A stretch of 64,000 nucleotides of DNA from NCBI RefSeq assembly GCF_004798585.1, contig NZ_PPXQ01000002.1:124001-188000 (forward strand). Direction: 5' to 3'. The stretch's first letter is position 1; every line of letters begins with the position of its first letter. The stretch comes from Massilia sp. Mn16-1_5. GTDB lineage: Bacteria > Pseudomonadota > Gammaproteobacteria > Burkholderiales > Burkholderiaceae_D. The notes beneath the pieces are model-generated. The model was not told the origin of the DNA. It ran no database searches and saw only the letters and a program-made list of their open reading frames with translations. Made by a program: the position numbers and the translations under genes. Positions 49,601 through 58,461 of the stretch are shown here, one piece after another.

Positions 49601-51721
49601 TTAGAAGTCGAACTGGGCCGAGACGCGGAAGGTACGCGGCGCGCCCGGCAGCAGGTAGCCGCCCAGATCCTGGGTGACGTCGCGCCAGTAGAACTTGTCG
49701 AACAGGTTGTCGACGCGTGCGCGCAGGATCACGTTGGTCGCGCCCATCTTCATGCCGTAGGCGGCGCCCAGTCCCACCACGTGGTAGCCCGGCACGTCGA
49801 CCGTGTTCTCCGGATCGAAGGTCTTCTTGCCCGCATACTGCCACTGGCCGTTCAGCTTCAGTCCCGGTACGTTTGGCACCGCATACTCGGCCCAGACGGT
49901 GGTTTTCAGGTCCGGCACGTTGGTCACGCGCTTGCCGTCCAGCGCCCCGTCGCCCGTGTCTTCCTGGCGTGCGCGCAGGGCCAGCAGCGAGGCGCCGTAG
50001 GCCAGGCCGCCAGTGGCGCGCTGGGCCGACAGTTCCAGGCCCCGGTGCACGCGGCGGCCATTGCGCACAAAGGTCTCGTTGGCATCGGTGTATTCCAGGC
50101 CCGAGGTGATCTGGAACACGGCGGCGCTCACCGACACGTCCTTGCCGGCGATGCCCTTGACGCCGAACTCGATCTGTTTCGAGCGGTTCGGGCCCAGGTC
50201 CTGGTTGGCGTTGCTCGTCTCGATCGGCGCCACGCCGCCCGATTCCAGGCCGTGCGCGAGGGTGCCGTAGACGTTCCAGTTCTTGGTCGGGCAGTAGACC
50301 AGCGAGACGTTCGGCAGCGCGAAGGACGCCTTGTCGCTCACCCATGGCAGGCTTGATTCGGGCTGCTGGGCGCTGTCGATCTTCACGTAGCGCAGGCCGG
50401 CGTGTACGGCCAGCTGCGGCGTCAGGGTGACGATGTCCTGCACGTAGACGGCGCGTTCGCGGTCGCGGAAGCGCTCGTAGACGGGGCCCGTCGTCGGGTT
50501 GCCCGGCGCCGGATCGGTGATCAGCGGATTGTAGATGTTGCTGTAGCCGGCGTAGTCGTAGACATAGTCGCCGTAGCTGTTGTGGCGCTCGGCGTAGCTG
50601 CTGCCCAGCGTGAGCAGGTGGCCTACGTTGCCCGTGCTCAGGCGGCCCTGGAGCTGGGCCTGCAGGCCGAACGGGGTCTTGCGCTCGCCCGTGCTCTGGT
50701 AGTCGTAGACGTCGTAGTCGCCGTTGCCGCAGTAGCCCGGATAGTAACCGTCTCCTTCGTTGCTGCAGCCGTAAGGGAAGGCGGTGAAGTCGTCGCGCTT
50801 GAACCAGTGCTTGTTGGCCGAGACCGTGGCGTTCCAGTCGGCGTTCAGGCGATAGGCGAAGCGCAGGCCGACGTTGGCGCTGTCGGTGTCGACGGGGCGG
50901 GTCCAGGGCTGGGCGTTGAGCAGCAGCTTGGGCGAGACCTGCGCCGGCAGGTCGACGCCGCGGATCAGCTGGTAGCCGGGCGCAGTGATCTGCTCCTTGT
51001 GCTGGAAGTCCAGGTCGAGGTCGAGCTTGGCGTCCGGCGTGATCTGCCAGTCGAAGGCGGCGGAGGCGAACTGGCGCTTGCCGTCGGCGCCGCGCACATA
51101 CGAGCGCAGGCGGTCGGCGGCGGCATTGATGCGGTAGCCGAAGCGGGTGTCCTCGAAGCGCCCGCCGATGTCGGCTTCCGCGTGCACGGTGCCCCGTTCG
51201 CGCGCTTCGACCGTGATCGAACGCAGCGGTGTGTCGGTCGGGCGCTTGGTCACGAAGTTGATCACGCCGCCCGGTGCGGCCAGGCCCGCCTGCAGGCCGG
51301 CCACGCCCTTGAGCAGCTCGAAACGTTCCTTGTTCTCGAGCGGGATCTGGGTGTCGCCGGCGATCGCGATGCCGTCCTTGCGGTAGCCCGAGTTGTTGTT
51401 CAGCTTGAAGCCGCGCACCGAGAACTGCTCGGCATAGCCGACCGCGTTGTAGGCGTCGCCGACCGAGGCGTCGTATTGCGCGGCGTCGCTGGCCGAGCGG
51501 ATCGACAGGTCCTGCATCTGGCTGCGGCCGATGGCGACCACCGAGGCCGGGATGTCCATCAGCGGCAGGTCGGCGAAGCCGCCGATATTGGCGCGGTCGC
51601 TGACGGCCCACTTGCTGCCGGTGACGAGGACCGAGGCCACAGGTTCGGCCGTTTGCGCCTGGACGGCAAAGGCCTGCGCCAGGGCGCAGGCAAGGAGGGA
51701 ATGCTTGAAGACGGGTTTCAT
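49601..51721 (-). CDS. TonB-dependent outer-membrane receptor, likely for thiamin
   Basis: The 706-residue receptor has a signal peptide (FKHSLLACALAQAFAVQAQ), a plug domain (about 45-160, including YAEQFSVRGFKLN) and a 22-strand barrel ending in the C-terminal FRVSAQFDF. By sequence it looks like the FhuE/FpvA-type siderophore receptors, but no STN domain is present and a TPP riboswitch lies in its leader. Repression by thiamin pyrophosphate points to thiamin or a thiamin precursor as substrate. The ATG at 51721 starts the signal peptide; the frame is open upstream through the riboswitch. A GCGCCAC/GTGGCGC hairpin (51740-51760) sits just before the start and may be the expression platform. 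Confidence 0.9.
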   Translation of the reverse strand: MKPVFKHSLLACALAQAFAVQAQTAEPVASVLVTGSKWAVSDRANIGGFADLPLMDIPASVVAIGRSQMQDLSIRSASDAAQYDASVGDAYNAVGYAEQFSVRGFKLNNNSGYRKDGIAIAGDTQIPLENKERFELLKGVAGLQAGLAAPGGVINFVTKRPTDTPLRSITVEARERGTVHAEADIGGRFEDTRFGYRINAAADRLRSYVRGADGKRQFASAAFDWQITPDAKLDLDLDFQHKEQITAPGYQLIRGVDLPAQVSPKLLLNAQPWTRPVDTDSANVGLRFAYRLNADWNATVSANKHWFKRDDFTAFPYGCSNEGDGYYPGYCGNGDYDVYDYQSTGERKTPFGLQAQLQGRLSTGNVGHLLTLGSSYAERHNSYGDYVYDYAGYSNIYNPLITDPAPGNPTTGPVYERFRDRERAVYVQDIVTLTPQLAVHAGLRYVKIDSAQQPESSLPWVSDKASFALPNVSLVYCPTKNWNVYGTLAHGLESGGVAPIETSNANQDLGPNRSKQIEFGVKGIAGKDVSVSAAVFQITSGLEYTDANETFVRNGRRVHRGLELSAQRATGGLAYGASLLALRARQEDTGDGALDGKRVTNVPDLKTTVWAEYAVPNVPGLKLNGQWQYAGKKTFDPENTVDVPGYHVVGLGAAYGMKMGATNVILRARVDNLFDKFYWRDVTQDLGGYLLPGAPRTFRVSAQFDF

Positions 51722-51825
51722 TGGTTTGCTCGCTTTCGCGCGCCACGACGGAGGTGGCGCACTGCTTTTTATAAAAGCCGGAGCCAACGTGGGGGAAGGG
51801 CAAACAAGGTGTGAACTGCTTGGCG

Positions 51826-51908
51826 CGCTTTCCTTCGCTGGCATTATCCAGATCAGGTACGAAGGGTATCTCTCACCCGGAACACAGTTCCAGGACCCCT
51901 AGCGAGGC
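51826..51908 (-). promoter_or_regulatory. TPP (THI-box) riboswitch
   Basis: On the minus strand the leader reads, in order, AGGGGTCC, a P3 hairpin (CTGGAAC...GTTCCGG), GTGAGAGATACCC, then ACCTGATCTGGATAATGCCA and GCGAAGG. These are the conserved core strings of the thiamin pyrophosphate aptamer, with CTGATCTGGATAATGCCAGC matching the consensus. It lies 105 bp upstream of the TonB receptor start. Confidence 0.96.
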
Positions 51909-51963
51909 GCGAGTGTAACACGGCCCGTGCGGGCCGTGGTAGATCTGGCAATGCCGCGTATGC

Positions 51964-53091
51964 TTATGTCTCCACCGTCTCCCGAAACGGCGCCGCATGC
52001 TCGTGGTGCGAGCGCGCATGCAGCAGGTGGCGCTGCAGCGTGGCGCGCGTGCTGTCGCCGATGGCGCGCCAGTACTCGCGGCGCTGGGCGGCACGCTTGC
52101 GGTGTTTCGAGGGCATGTCGGCCAGCGGCTTGAGGTAGAAGGGCAGGTTCACTTGCCAGGCGTCGCCCGCCAGTTCGACGCCGCCCAGCACGCGCCAGAA
52201 ACCGTCGTAGGCGTTGGCGAAATGCTTGATCTCTTCCGGATCGTAGGCGATGTGGGAGGTGCACTTCACGGCCAGCACCTGCTCCATGCCGACGGCCTGC
52301 GCCAGGCCCTGCATCGCGGCGAAGCAGAAGAAGCTGGGCGAATTGTTCGGGAAGCAGGTCTCGAAGGCGTCGAAGGCTTCGCCCGAATCGGTCCAGCGGC
52401 CCTGGTTGCGTGCGACGAAAGGTACCAGCGGCGCCGGCGCGGTGCCTGGCGCCACGGCCTTGGCGATCGCGCCGTCGATCCAGGAATACGAGAGCCGGTG
52501 CAGCACCTTGCCGTCGGCCACCAGGGCGATCGTCAGGTCACCCTCGGCATTCATGCGCGAGGCCATCTCCAGCCGGATCAGGAAGGCGTGCTCGCCCACG
52601 CTGTGCTGCCACAGGACCAGGCCGCCGTCGGCGTACACGGCCGCCTTGTAGGCCGCGTCGAAGGTCGTTTCCTCGAAGCGGTAATGCGCCAGCACGCCCT
52701 GCACGCGCTGGCGCGCGCTCAAGCCCTGCACCAGGTAGCCCCGGTGGCTCAGGTGATGGAAGGGATCGTCGTTGGGCGGGGCCATCACGTAATTGCGGTA
52801 GACGTCGAGCTGGCACAGCGCCGCATGGTCGCGGTAAAACCGCAGGACGCGGGCACTGCGCAGCACCGACAGCAGCCAGGACGAGACGGACAGCTCCTTG
52901 CGGCGGGCCAGCCAATAACGGGTAAGGTGCGCGAAGATCATCGGACGCTCCGTGGAAAACGGCGGGTTGCGGACGACCTCATGTTGTCCCAGCCGGCTCA
53001 TCTCGGCGGTGCGATTGCTCAAGGGAAATAAATTCTCTGGGGCAATATTTTGGGCGCACTCATCCTCGCCATTCCTACGCATGGTCAGCAT
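51964..53091 (-). CDS. VirK/YbjX family protein (DUF535)
   Basis: The 375-residue cytosolic protein matches DUF535: HLSHRGYLVQGLSARQRVQGVLAHYRFEE, LVLWQHS, LRLSYSWIDG-type and SHIAYDPEEIKHFANAYDGFW segments are visible (described by their ends). YbjX and VirK relatives have roles in envelope stress or virulence factor expression, but no biochemistry is established. The ATG at 53091 has AAGGAG 6 bp upstream and is preferred over earlier ATGs. It lies between the TPP riboswitch and the GST gene; it is not preceded by any riboswitch. Confidence 0.87.
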   Translation of the reverse strand: MLTMRRNGEDECAQNIAPENLFPLSNRTAEMSRLGQHEVVRNPPFSTERPMIFAHLTRYWLARRKELSVSSWLLSVLRSARVLRFYRDHAALCQLDVYRNYVMAPPNDDPFHHLSHRGYLVQGLSARQRVQGVLAHYRFEETTFDAAYKAAVYADGGLVLWQHSVGEHAFLIRLEMASRMNAEGDLTIALVADGKVLHRLSYSWIDGAIAKAVAPGTAPAPLVPFVARNQGRWTDSGEAFDAFETCFPNNSPSFFCFAAMQGLAQAVGMEQVLAVKCTSHIAYDPEEIKHFANAYDGFWRVLGGVELAGDAWQVNLPFYLKPLADMPSKHRKRAAQRREYWRAIGDSTRATLQRHLLHARSHHEHAAPFRETVET

Positions 53092-53219
53092 CGTGTTCTC
53101 CTTCAAATCCGCTTTTCTCTTCAGCAATTGAGATTCTTTATTGCAAGATTAGCACGAGCTGCGCGCTGTATCACGCGAATCCGTTCCATACTGGGCTTTT
53201 CCAGTCTGCGGAGGGCACG

Positions 53220-53918
53220 ATGGCGTACGAACTCTTGTATTGGCCGGGCATCCAGGGACGGGGCGAATTCGTCCGCCTGGCGCTCGAGGAAGCGGGAGAG
53301 GATTACGAGGACGTCGCGCGCGGACCGGGCGGCGTCGATGCCTTGATGGCGGCGCTGAAGGAGGGGCCGACGCCCAGCTTCGCGCCGCCTTTCCTGCGCG
53401 CCGAGGGCATGACGATCGGACAGACGGCGGCGATCCTGATGTACCTGGGCGAACGTCATGGCCTGGCGCCGCAGGACACGGCCGGGCGCCTGTGGACCCA
53501 CCAGTTGCAGCTGACGATCGCCGACCTGGTGGCCGAGGCGCACGACACCCACCATCCGGTGGGCAGCGGCCTGTACTACGAAGACCAGAAAGCCGAAGCG
53601 CTGCGCCGCGCGCAGGATTTCACGAGGGCGCGTATCCCGAAGTTTTTCACCTGGTTCAGCCAGGTGCTGGGCGAGAAGGATTACCTGCTGGGAGCCGGCA
53701 TCACCTATGCCGACCTGTCGCTGTTCCAGCTGCTCGAAGGCCTGGACTACGCCTTCCCGAAGGCGACGGCGCGGGCGCTGGCGCAGCACCCGAACCTGGC
53801 GGCGCTGCGCGGACGGGTGGCGGCGCGTCCGCGGATTGCCGCCTACCTGCAGTCGCCGCGCCGGATTCCCTTCAATGAAGAAGGCATCTTCCGGCGCTAT
53901 CCGGAGCTGGATATTTAA
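53220..53918 (+). CDS. Glutathione S-transferase family protein
   Basis: The 232-residue protein has an N-terminal thioredoxin-like domain (about 1-85, [20 protein letters not shown], and the cis-Pro/Ser motif [15 protein letters not shown]) and an all-helical C-terminal domain (about 90-215, with the folding motif [20 protein letters not shown]). The Tyr4/Tyr7 region suits the sigma/alpha/mu-like class of GSTs. It should conjugate glutathione to electrophiles or act as a glutathione peroxidase. GGAGG lies 6 bp before the ATG. Its stop overlaps the stop of the convergent aldo/keto reductase gene by 4 bp. Confidence 0.9.
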   Translation: MAYELLYWPGIQGRGEFVRLALEEAGEDYEDVARGPGGVDALMAALKEGPTPSFAPPFLRAEGMTIGQTAAILMYLGERHGLAPQDTAGRLWTHQLQLTIADLVAEAHDTHHPVGSGLYYEDQKAEALRRAQDFTRARIPKFFTWFSQVLGEKDYLLGAGITYADLSLFQLLEGLDYAFPKATARALAQHPNLAALRGRVAARPRIAAYLQSPRRIPFNEEGIFRRYPELDI

Positions 53919-54715
53919 TCCCAGCTTGGTCCGAAGTCCGGGCTGACCAGGCGCTCGCCGCGATCGAGGGCGTCGATGGCGGCCAGGTCGTCTTGGTTCA
54001 ACACCAGGCTCGTCGAAGCCAGGTTGCTGGCCAGGTTCTCGCGCCGCGTCGACGAAGGAATCACGGCATGGCCGCGCGCCAGCAGCCAGGCCAGCGTGAC
54101 CTGGGCCGGCGTCGCCTGCAGGCGCGCGGCGATCGCCTTGATAACGGCGTCGTCCAGCACCTTGCCGTAGGCGAGCGGCATGTAGGCCGTCAGCCCGATC
54201 CCGTGTTCACGGGCGAAGGCAGCCACCGCGCGGTTCTGCAGGTAAGGGTGGAGTTCGACCTGGTTGGTGGCGATGTTGGCCGCGCCGACCGCATCGATCG
54301 CTTCCTGCATCAGCGCAATCGTGAAGTTCGAGACGCCGATCGTGCGTGTCAGCCCGAGTGCGCGCGCCTCCAGCAGGGCCGCCATCGATTCGGCCACCGG
54401 AACGGCCCCGTTCGGCGAAGGCCAGTGGATCAGGGTCAGGTCGAGCTGCTCGAGGCGCAGCTTGCGCAGGCTTTCTTTCAGGCTCGGGATCAGGGCGTCT
54501 CCGGCCAGGTGTTCGGTCCAGATCTTGGTGGTGACGAAGACCTCCTTGCGCGGCACGCCGCTGCTGGCGAGTGCGGTACCGACTTCTTCCTCGTTGCCGT
54601 AGATCTGGGCGGTGTCGATGTGGCGGTAGCCGAGATCGAGGGCGTTGGCGACGCTGTCGATGGCGGTCTGGCCTTGCAGGCGGAAGGTGCCGGCGCCGAT
54701 GGTGGGCATGTTCAT
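53915..54715 (-). CDS. dkgB: Aldo/keto reductase, DkgB-like
   Basis: The 266-residue NADPH-dependent reductase has the AKR tetrad Asp34, Tyr39 (DTAQIYGNE), Lys64 (VTTKIW) and His97 (LIHWPSP), plus the C-terminal cofactor motif [14 protein letters not shown]. It is closest in form to 2,5-diketo-D-gluconate reductase B, which also reduces methylglyoxal and other aldehydes. It lies 18 bp after the MFS gene on the same strand and is presumably cotranscribed. The divergent LysR regulator (56038) probably controls the pair. Confidence 0.93.
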   Translation of the reverse strand: MNMPTIGAGTFRLQGQTAIDSVANALDLGYRHIDTAQIYGNEEEVGTALASSGVPRKEVFVTTKIWTEHLAGDALIPSLKESLRKLRLEQLDLTLIHWPSPNGAVPVAESMAALLEARALGLTRTIGVSNFTIALMQEAIDAVGAANIATNQVELHPYLQNRAVAAFAREHGIGLTAYMPLAYGKVLDDAVIKAIAARLQATPAQVTLAWLLARGHAVIPSSTRRENLASNLASTSLVLNQDDLAAIDALDRGERLVSPDFGPSWD

Positions 54716-54733
54716 GTGGTTTCCTTATGTAGA

Positions 54734-55936
54734 TTAAACGAGTTCTGCTTGCTTCACGGCGGGCTTGATGCGGCGCGCGTCGTTGCGGTCGAGCCGTCCG
54801 GCCAGGGTGGTGAGCAGCAGCGCGCCGACCACGATCAGGGCGCCGATCGGCGGCGTCGCCATCAGGCCCAGGTGCTTGAGGACCAGGCCGCCGCCCCAGG
54901 CGCCGAGCGCGATGCCGAGGTTGAAGGCGGCGATGTTCAGGCCCGAAGCCATATCCACCGCCTGCGGGACGTCGCGTTCGGCGCGCTGCACGACATACAG
55001 CTGCAGGGCCGGCACGTTGCCGAAGGCGACCGCGCCCCAGGCCAGCACCGTGGCCACGACCAGCACCGGATGCGGCGCCGTAAAGCTCAGCACGGCCAGG
55101 ACCGCGGCCAGCAGGGCGAACACGATCTGCAGGGCGCGTACCGGCCCCTTTTTATCCGCCAGGCGGCCGCCCCAGATATTCCCGGCCGCGACCGAGACGC
55201 CGTAGACCAGCATCACCAGGCCCACGCTCGAGGGCGCAAAGCCGGCCACGTCCTGCAGGATCGGGGCAAGATAGGTGAAGGCAATAAAGGAGCCGCCGTA
55301 GCCGAGCGTCGTGATCGCATACACCAGCAGCAGGCGCGGCTGCTTCAGGACGGCGAACTGCTTGGCCAGGCTGGCCGGCTTGGCGCCGCCGATGGTCCTG
55401 GGTACCAGCAGCGCGCTGCCGATCATGGCGATCACGCCGAGCAGGGCGACGGCGAGGAAGGTCGACTGCCAGCCGAATTGCTGGCCGATCCAGGTACCGA
55501 GCGGCACGCCGGTCACCAAGGCGACGGTCAGGCCCGTGAACATCAGGGCGATGGCGCTGGCCGCCTTTTCCTTCGGTACCAGGCTGGTGGCGATGGTCGA
55601 GCCGATCGAGAAGAACACGCCGTGGGCCAGGCCGGTCAGCACGCGGGCGGCCATCAGCGCGCCGTAGCCGGGCGCGATCGAGGCGACCAGGTTACCGGCC
55701 GTGAACAGCAGCATCAGGCCGATCAAGAGTTTTTTGCGCGGCACGCGGGCGGTGAGGGCGGTCAGCAGCGGCGCGCCGACGGCGACGCCGAGCGCATACA
55801 CGCTCACTAGCAAACCGGCGGACGGGACCGACACGCCGAGGCTGGCGGCGACGTCGGGGATCAGGCCGACGATGACGAATTCGGTGGTGCCGATGGCAAA
55901 GGCGCTCAAGGTAAGCGCCCACAGGGCAAGAGGCAT
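54734..55936 (-). CDS. MFS transporter, DHA1/AraJ-YdhP type
   Basis: The 400-residue inner-membrane protein has twelve helices. Opening LWALTLSAFAIGTTEFVIVGLIPDVA with its TTEFV motif marks the AraJ/YdhP/NepI group of DHA1 exporters. The loop 2-3 motif is LTARVPRKKLLIGLMLLF and the helix-5 antiporter motif is GVPLGTWIGQQFGWQSTF. The ATG at 55936 with GGAGA 5 bp upstream is preferred to the far-upstream ATG. It should export a sugar, nucleoside or drug. First gene of the MFS-reductase operon, divergent from a LysR gene. Confidence 0.9.
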   Translation of the reverse strand: MPLALWALTLSAFAIGTTEFVIVGLIPDVAASLGVSVPSAGLLVSVYALGVAVGAPLLTALTARVPRKKLLIGLMLLFTAGNLVASIAPGYGALMAARVLTGLAHGVFFSIGSTIATSLVPKEKAASAIALMFTGLTVALVTGVPLGTWIGQQFGWQSTFLAVALLGVIAMIGSALLVPRTIGGAKPASLAKQFAVLKQPRLLLVYAITTLGYGGSFIAFTYLAPILQDVAGFAPSSVGLVMLVYGVSVAAGNIWGGRLADKKGPVRALQIVFALLAAVLAVLSFTAPHPVLVVATVLAWGAVAFGNVPALQLYVVQRAERDVPQAVDMASGLNIAAFNLGIALGAWGGGLVLKHLGLMATPPIGALIVVGALLLTTLAGRLDRNDARRIKPAVKQAELV

Positions 55937-56037
55937 GATTTCTCCAGGAACAATGTGAACAGGGGAGGCAGTGTGCGCCAAGCCAGCCTCCGGAAAAATC
56001 CCCTGCGCTACAATAGACTTTTGACTGGGAGTCACGA
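55937..56037. promoter_or_regulatory. Divergent promoter region between MFS and LysR genes
   Basis: The 101-bp spacer should hold both promoters and the LysR-type operator. TACAAT (56009-56014) is a good -10 for the regulator gene. I cannot point to a specific T-N11-A operator with confidence. Confidence 0.5.
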
Positions 56038-56943
56038 ATGATCGATGTCGAGGCCATGATTGCCTTCTCCGCCGTCATGGATGCGGGATCGTTTTCCGGC
56101 GCGGCGAGCCGGCTCGGGCAAACGCCCTCGGGCGTATCGCGCACCATCGCGCGCCTGGAAAAGCACCTCGGCCTGACCCTGCTGCACCGGACCACGCGCC
56201 GCCTGCAGCTGACCGACGAGGGCAGCTGGTTTCTCGAACGCGCCCGCTCCCTGCTGGCCGACATGGCCAATACCGAAGCCGAAGCCGCCGCGCGCCGATC
56301 CCAGCCCTCGGGCCTGGTGCGCGTCAACGCCGCCACGCCGACCCTCGACCACCTGCTGGCGCCGCTGGTGCCTGCCTTTCTCGATGCCTATCCGCTGGTG
56401 CAGCTGGAATTGACGAGCGGCGAAACCGTCGTCGACCTGATCGAGGAGCGTGCCGACCTGGCGATCCGCATCGGCAACTTGCCGGACTCCACCCTGAATG
56501 CGCGCCTGCTCGGCCGCAGCCGGGTGCGGGTGCTGGCGGCGCCGGCCTATCTGGAACGCCATGGCACGCCGGCCAGCGTGGCGGACCTGGCGCGCCACCG
56601 CCTGCTGGGTTTTTCGCAGCCGGGTTCGCTCAACACCTGGCCGCTGGTCCACGACGGCGCCGAAGGCTACACGATCACCCCGAGCGTGACTGCCTCGAGC
56701 GGCGAGACCGTGCGCCACCTGGCGCTGGCCGGCGCCGGCATCGTCTCGCTGTCGGATTTCATGACGCGCGCCGACCAGACGGCCGGGACGCTGGTGCCGC
56801 TGCTGCCGGATGCCGCTTTGCCCTGGGACCAGCCGGTCTGGGCCGTCTTCTATAAACAGGGTGCGCTGGCCCCGCGGGTGGCGGCGCTGGTGGACTTCCT
56901 GGTACGCGAACTGGGGCCGGTACTGGAAGCGCGCCGAGGCTGA
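56038..56943 (+). CDS. LysR-family transcriptional regulator
   Basis: The 301-residue regulator has an N-terminal winged helix-turn-helix (about residues 3-60; GSFSGAASRLGQTPSGVSRTIARLEKHLG) and a periplasmic-binding-like effector domain (about 90-290; VRVNAATPTLDHLL, ERADLAIRIGNLPDS). It resembles the LysR group found next to AraJ-type MFS and reductase genes. By the usual LysR rule it represses its own gene and activates the divergent MFS-dkgB operon when an inducer is present. The inducer is unknown; an aldehyde or quinone is a guess based on the reductase. Confidence 0.95.
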   Translation: MIDVEAMIAFSAVMDAGSFSGAASRLGQTPSGVSRTIARLEKHLGLTLLHRTTRRLQLTDEGSWFLERARSLLADMANTEAEAAARRSQPSGLVRVNAATPTLDHLLAPLVPAFLDAYPLVQLELTSGETVVDLIEERADLAIRIGNLPDSTLNARLLGRSRVRVLAAPAYLERHGTPASVADLARHRLLGFSQPGSLNTWPLVHDGAEGYTITPSVTASSGETVRHLALAGAGIVSLSDFMTRADQTAGTLVPLLPDAALPWDQPVWAVFYKQGALAPRVAALVDFLVRELGPVLEARRG

Positions 56944-57073
56944 GCCGTATGGCGCAGCGCAGCACCGATTCTGATTGCGTGAACTTCCGGCGCGCGCTAC
57001 GCTCTTACCGTAGTACTGTATAAAAACCCATGACAAGCGAATAAGTCATCTACTTACCTGAAAGGAGAGCACC

Positions 57074-57538
57074 ATGAGTTCAGCGGTCAAGCCGGTCGAA
57101 GAGGGCATGCACACCGTCGCCCCCCATCTCGTCTGCGCCAATTGCAGCGAGGCCATCGAGTTCTACAAGAAAGCCTTCGGCGCCACCGAAGTCATGCGCT
57201 CGCTCATGCCCGACGGAAAGGTCGGCCACGCGATGATCCGCATCGGCGATTCGCCCGTCTTCCTCGCCGACGAATTCCCCGACTACGGCTCCTTCGGCCC
57301 GCTGAGCCTGAAAGGCAGCCCGGTGACCATTCACCTGTCGGTGCCGAATGTGGACCAGATCTGGAACAGCGCCAAGGCCGCCGGCGCGACCGTCCGCATG
57401 GAATTGGCCGACATGTTCTGGGGCGACCGCTACGGCCAGCTGGACGATCCCTTCGGCCACCGCTGGTCGATGGCAACTCACATCCGCGACGTCTCGGAAG
57501 AGGAAATCCAGGCGGCCATGAAGACCGAGTGCGCCTGA
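57074..57538 (+). CDS. VOC family protein, PhnB-like
   Basis: The 154-residue protein has the vicinal oxygen chelate fold with the PhnB/3-demethylubiquinone-9 methyltransferase-like pattern: APHLVCANCSEAIEFYKKAFGA, MIRIGDSPVFLADE, and DPFGHRWSMATHIRDVS. Conserved His and Glu residues expected to bind a metal are only partly recognisable, so the reaction is unknown. AAGGAG lies 6 bp before the ATG. It converges on mntP with an 8-bp gap. Confidence 0.88.
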   Translation: MSSAVKPVEEGMHTVAPHLVCANCSEAIEFYKKAFGATEVMRSLMPDGKVGHAMIRIGDSPVFLADEFPDYGSFGPLSLKGSPVTIHLSVPNVDQIWNSAKAAGATVRMELADMFWGDRYGQLDDPFGHRWSMATHIRDVSEEEIQAAMKTECA

Positions 57539-57546
57539 GTTAGTCT

Positions 57547-58122
57547 TCAGACGGCCGCGGCCGCGTGAAGGTGCTCGTACAGGATCAGGCTGCCGATCAC
57601 GATCAGCACGACGCCGCCGACGATCTCGGCGCGCTTGCCGACCAGCGCGCCCAGGCCGCGGCCGAGCATCACGCCCAGCGTAACCATCACGAAGGTGGCG
57701 AAGCCGATTGCCGCCGCCGTGACCCAGATGTTGGCGTCGATGAAAGCCAGGCCGGCGCCCACGATCAGGGCGTCGATGCTGGTCGCCATGCCGGTCACGG
57801 CCAGGCGCAGGAAGGAATGGCTGCTCGGCTTGTCTTCCTCTAGCTCGGGTTCGCCCCAGCCGGCGTGAATCATGCGCAGGCCGAGCGCGCCCAGCAGGAC
57901 GAAGGCGATCCAGTGGTCCCAGGCTTGTACATAGGGCGCGGCGGCGGTGCCGAGCAGCCAGCCGAACAGGGGCGTGAGACCTTCGATGACGCCGAAGATG
58001 GCGCCGGTGCGCAAGGCCTCGCGCAGGTGAGGGCGTTGTAGTGCGGCACCCTTGCCGACGGCGGCGGCGAAGGCGTCGGTCGACATGGCCAGGGCGAGGG
58101 AAGCGGTAGCAGCGAAATTCAT
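57547..58122 (-). CDS. mntP: Manganese efflux pump MntP
   Basis: The 191-residue inner-membrane protein has six helices with the MntP/DUF204 repeats: [19 protein letters not shown] with Asp16, [15 protein letters not shown], and [18 protein letters not shown] with Asp117. The conserved acidic residues of E. coli MntP (Asp16 and Asp118) are thus matched. It exports Mn2+ and protects against manganese excess. A yybP-ykoY riboswitch occupies its leader, which fixes the physiological metal. The ATG at 58122 begins the family-length protein; the frame is open upstream through the riboswitch. Confidence 0.96.
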   Translation of the reverse strand: MNFAATASLALAMSTDAFAAAVGKGAALQRPHLREALRTGAIFGVIEGLTPLFGWLLGTAAAPYVQAWDHWIAFVLLGALGLRMIHAGWGEPELEEDKPSSHSFLRLAVTGMATSIDALIVGAGLAFIDANIWVTAAAIGFATFVMVTLGVMLGRGLGALVGKRAEIVGGVVLIVIGSLILYEHLHAAAAV

Positions 58123-58181
58123 GGGCTTGTTCCGTCGGGCGCACGCAAAGGCAGGCCCGCGCGGCCCGAACTCGCACGCAG

Positions 58182-58316
58182 GCATGCCAAAGGTCTTGCC
58201 AACCGGACGGCTGCCCGTACCACGGCGCGCAGGTCGGCGCCGAGTATGTTGATACGGGAACTTCCGCAGCCAGCGCGTCACGCGCTCCAGCAGTCGGAAG
58301 CAGGCTACTCCCCAAT
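58182..58316 (-). promoter_or_regulatory. yybP-ykoY manganese riboswitch
   Basis: On the minus strand the leader holds GGGGAGTAGCC (58313-58303), a long P2 helix (GCTTCCGAC...GCGGAAGTTC), then ATCAACATACTCGG (58253-58240) and GGCAAGACCTTTGGCATG (about 58199-58182). These are the conserved strings of the Mn2+-binding yybP-ykoY class in the right order. It lies 60 bp upstream of mntP. Confidence 0.94.
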
Positions 58317-58461
58317 GGATGCGGTATTGTAACCGAGGATGGAGCGAAAAACTCAGCAATATCCGGGCAATGCCGCCCGCGCACGGCAGTGTGGGCATTT
58401 GCACAAGAACCCAGCGCCACGTAGACTGGCCCGTAATATCGACCCATCAGAGGAGAACGAT

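Noticed and set aside
57014..57027. TACTGTATAAAAAC resembling half of a LexA box before the VOC gene
   Set aside because: The second half (ACAG at the right spacing) is missing.
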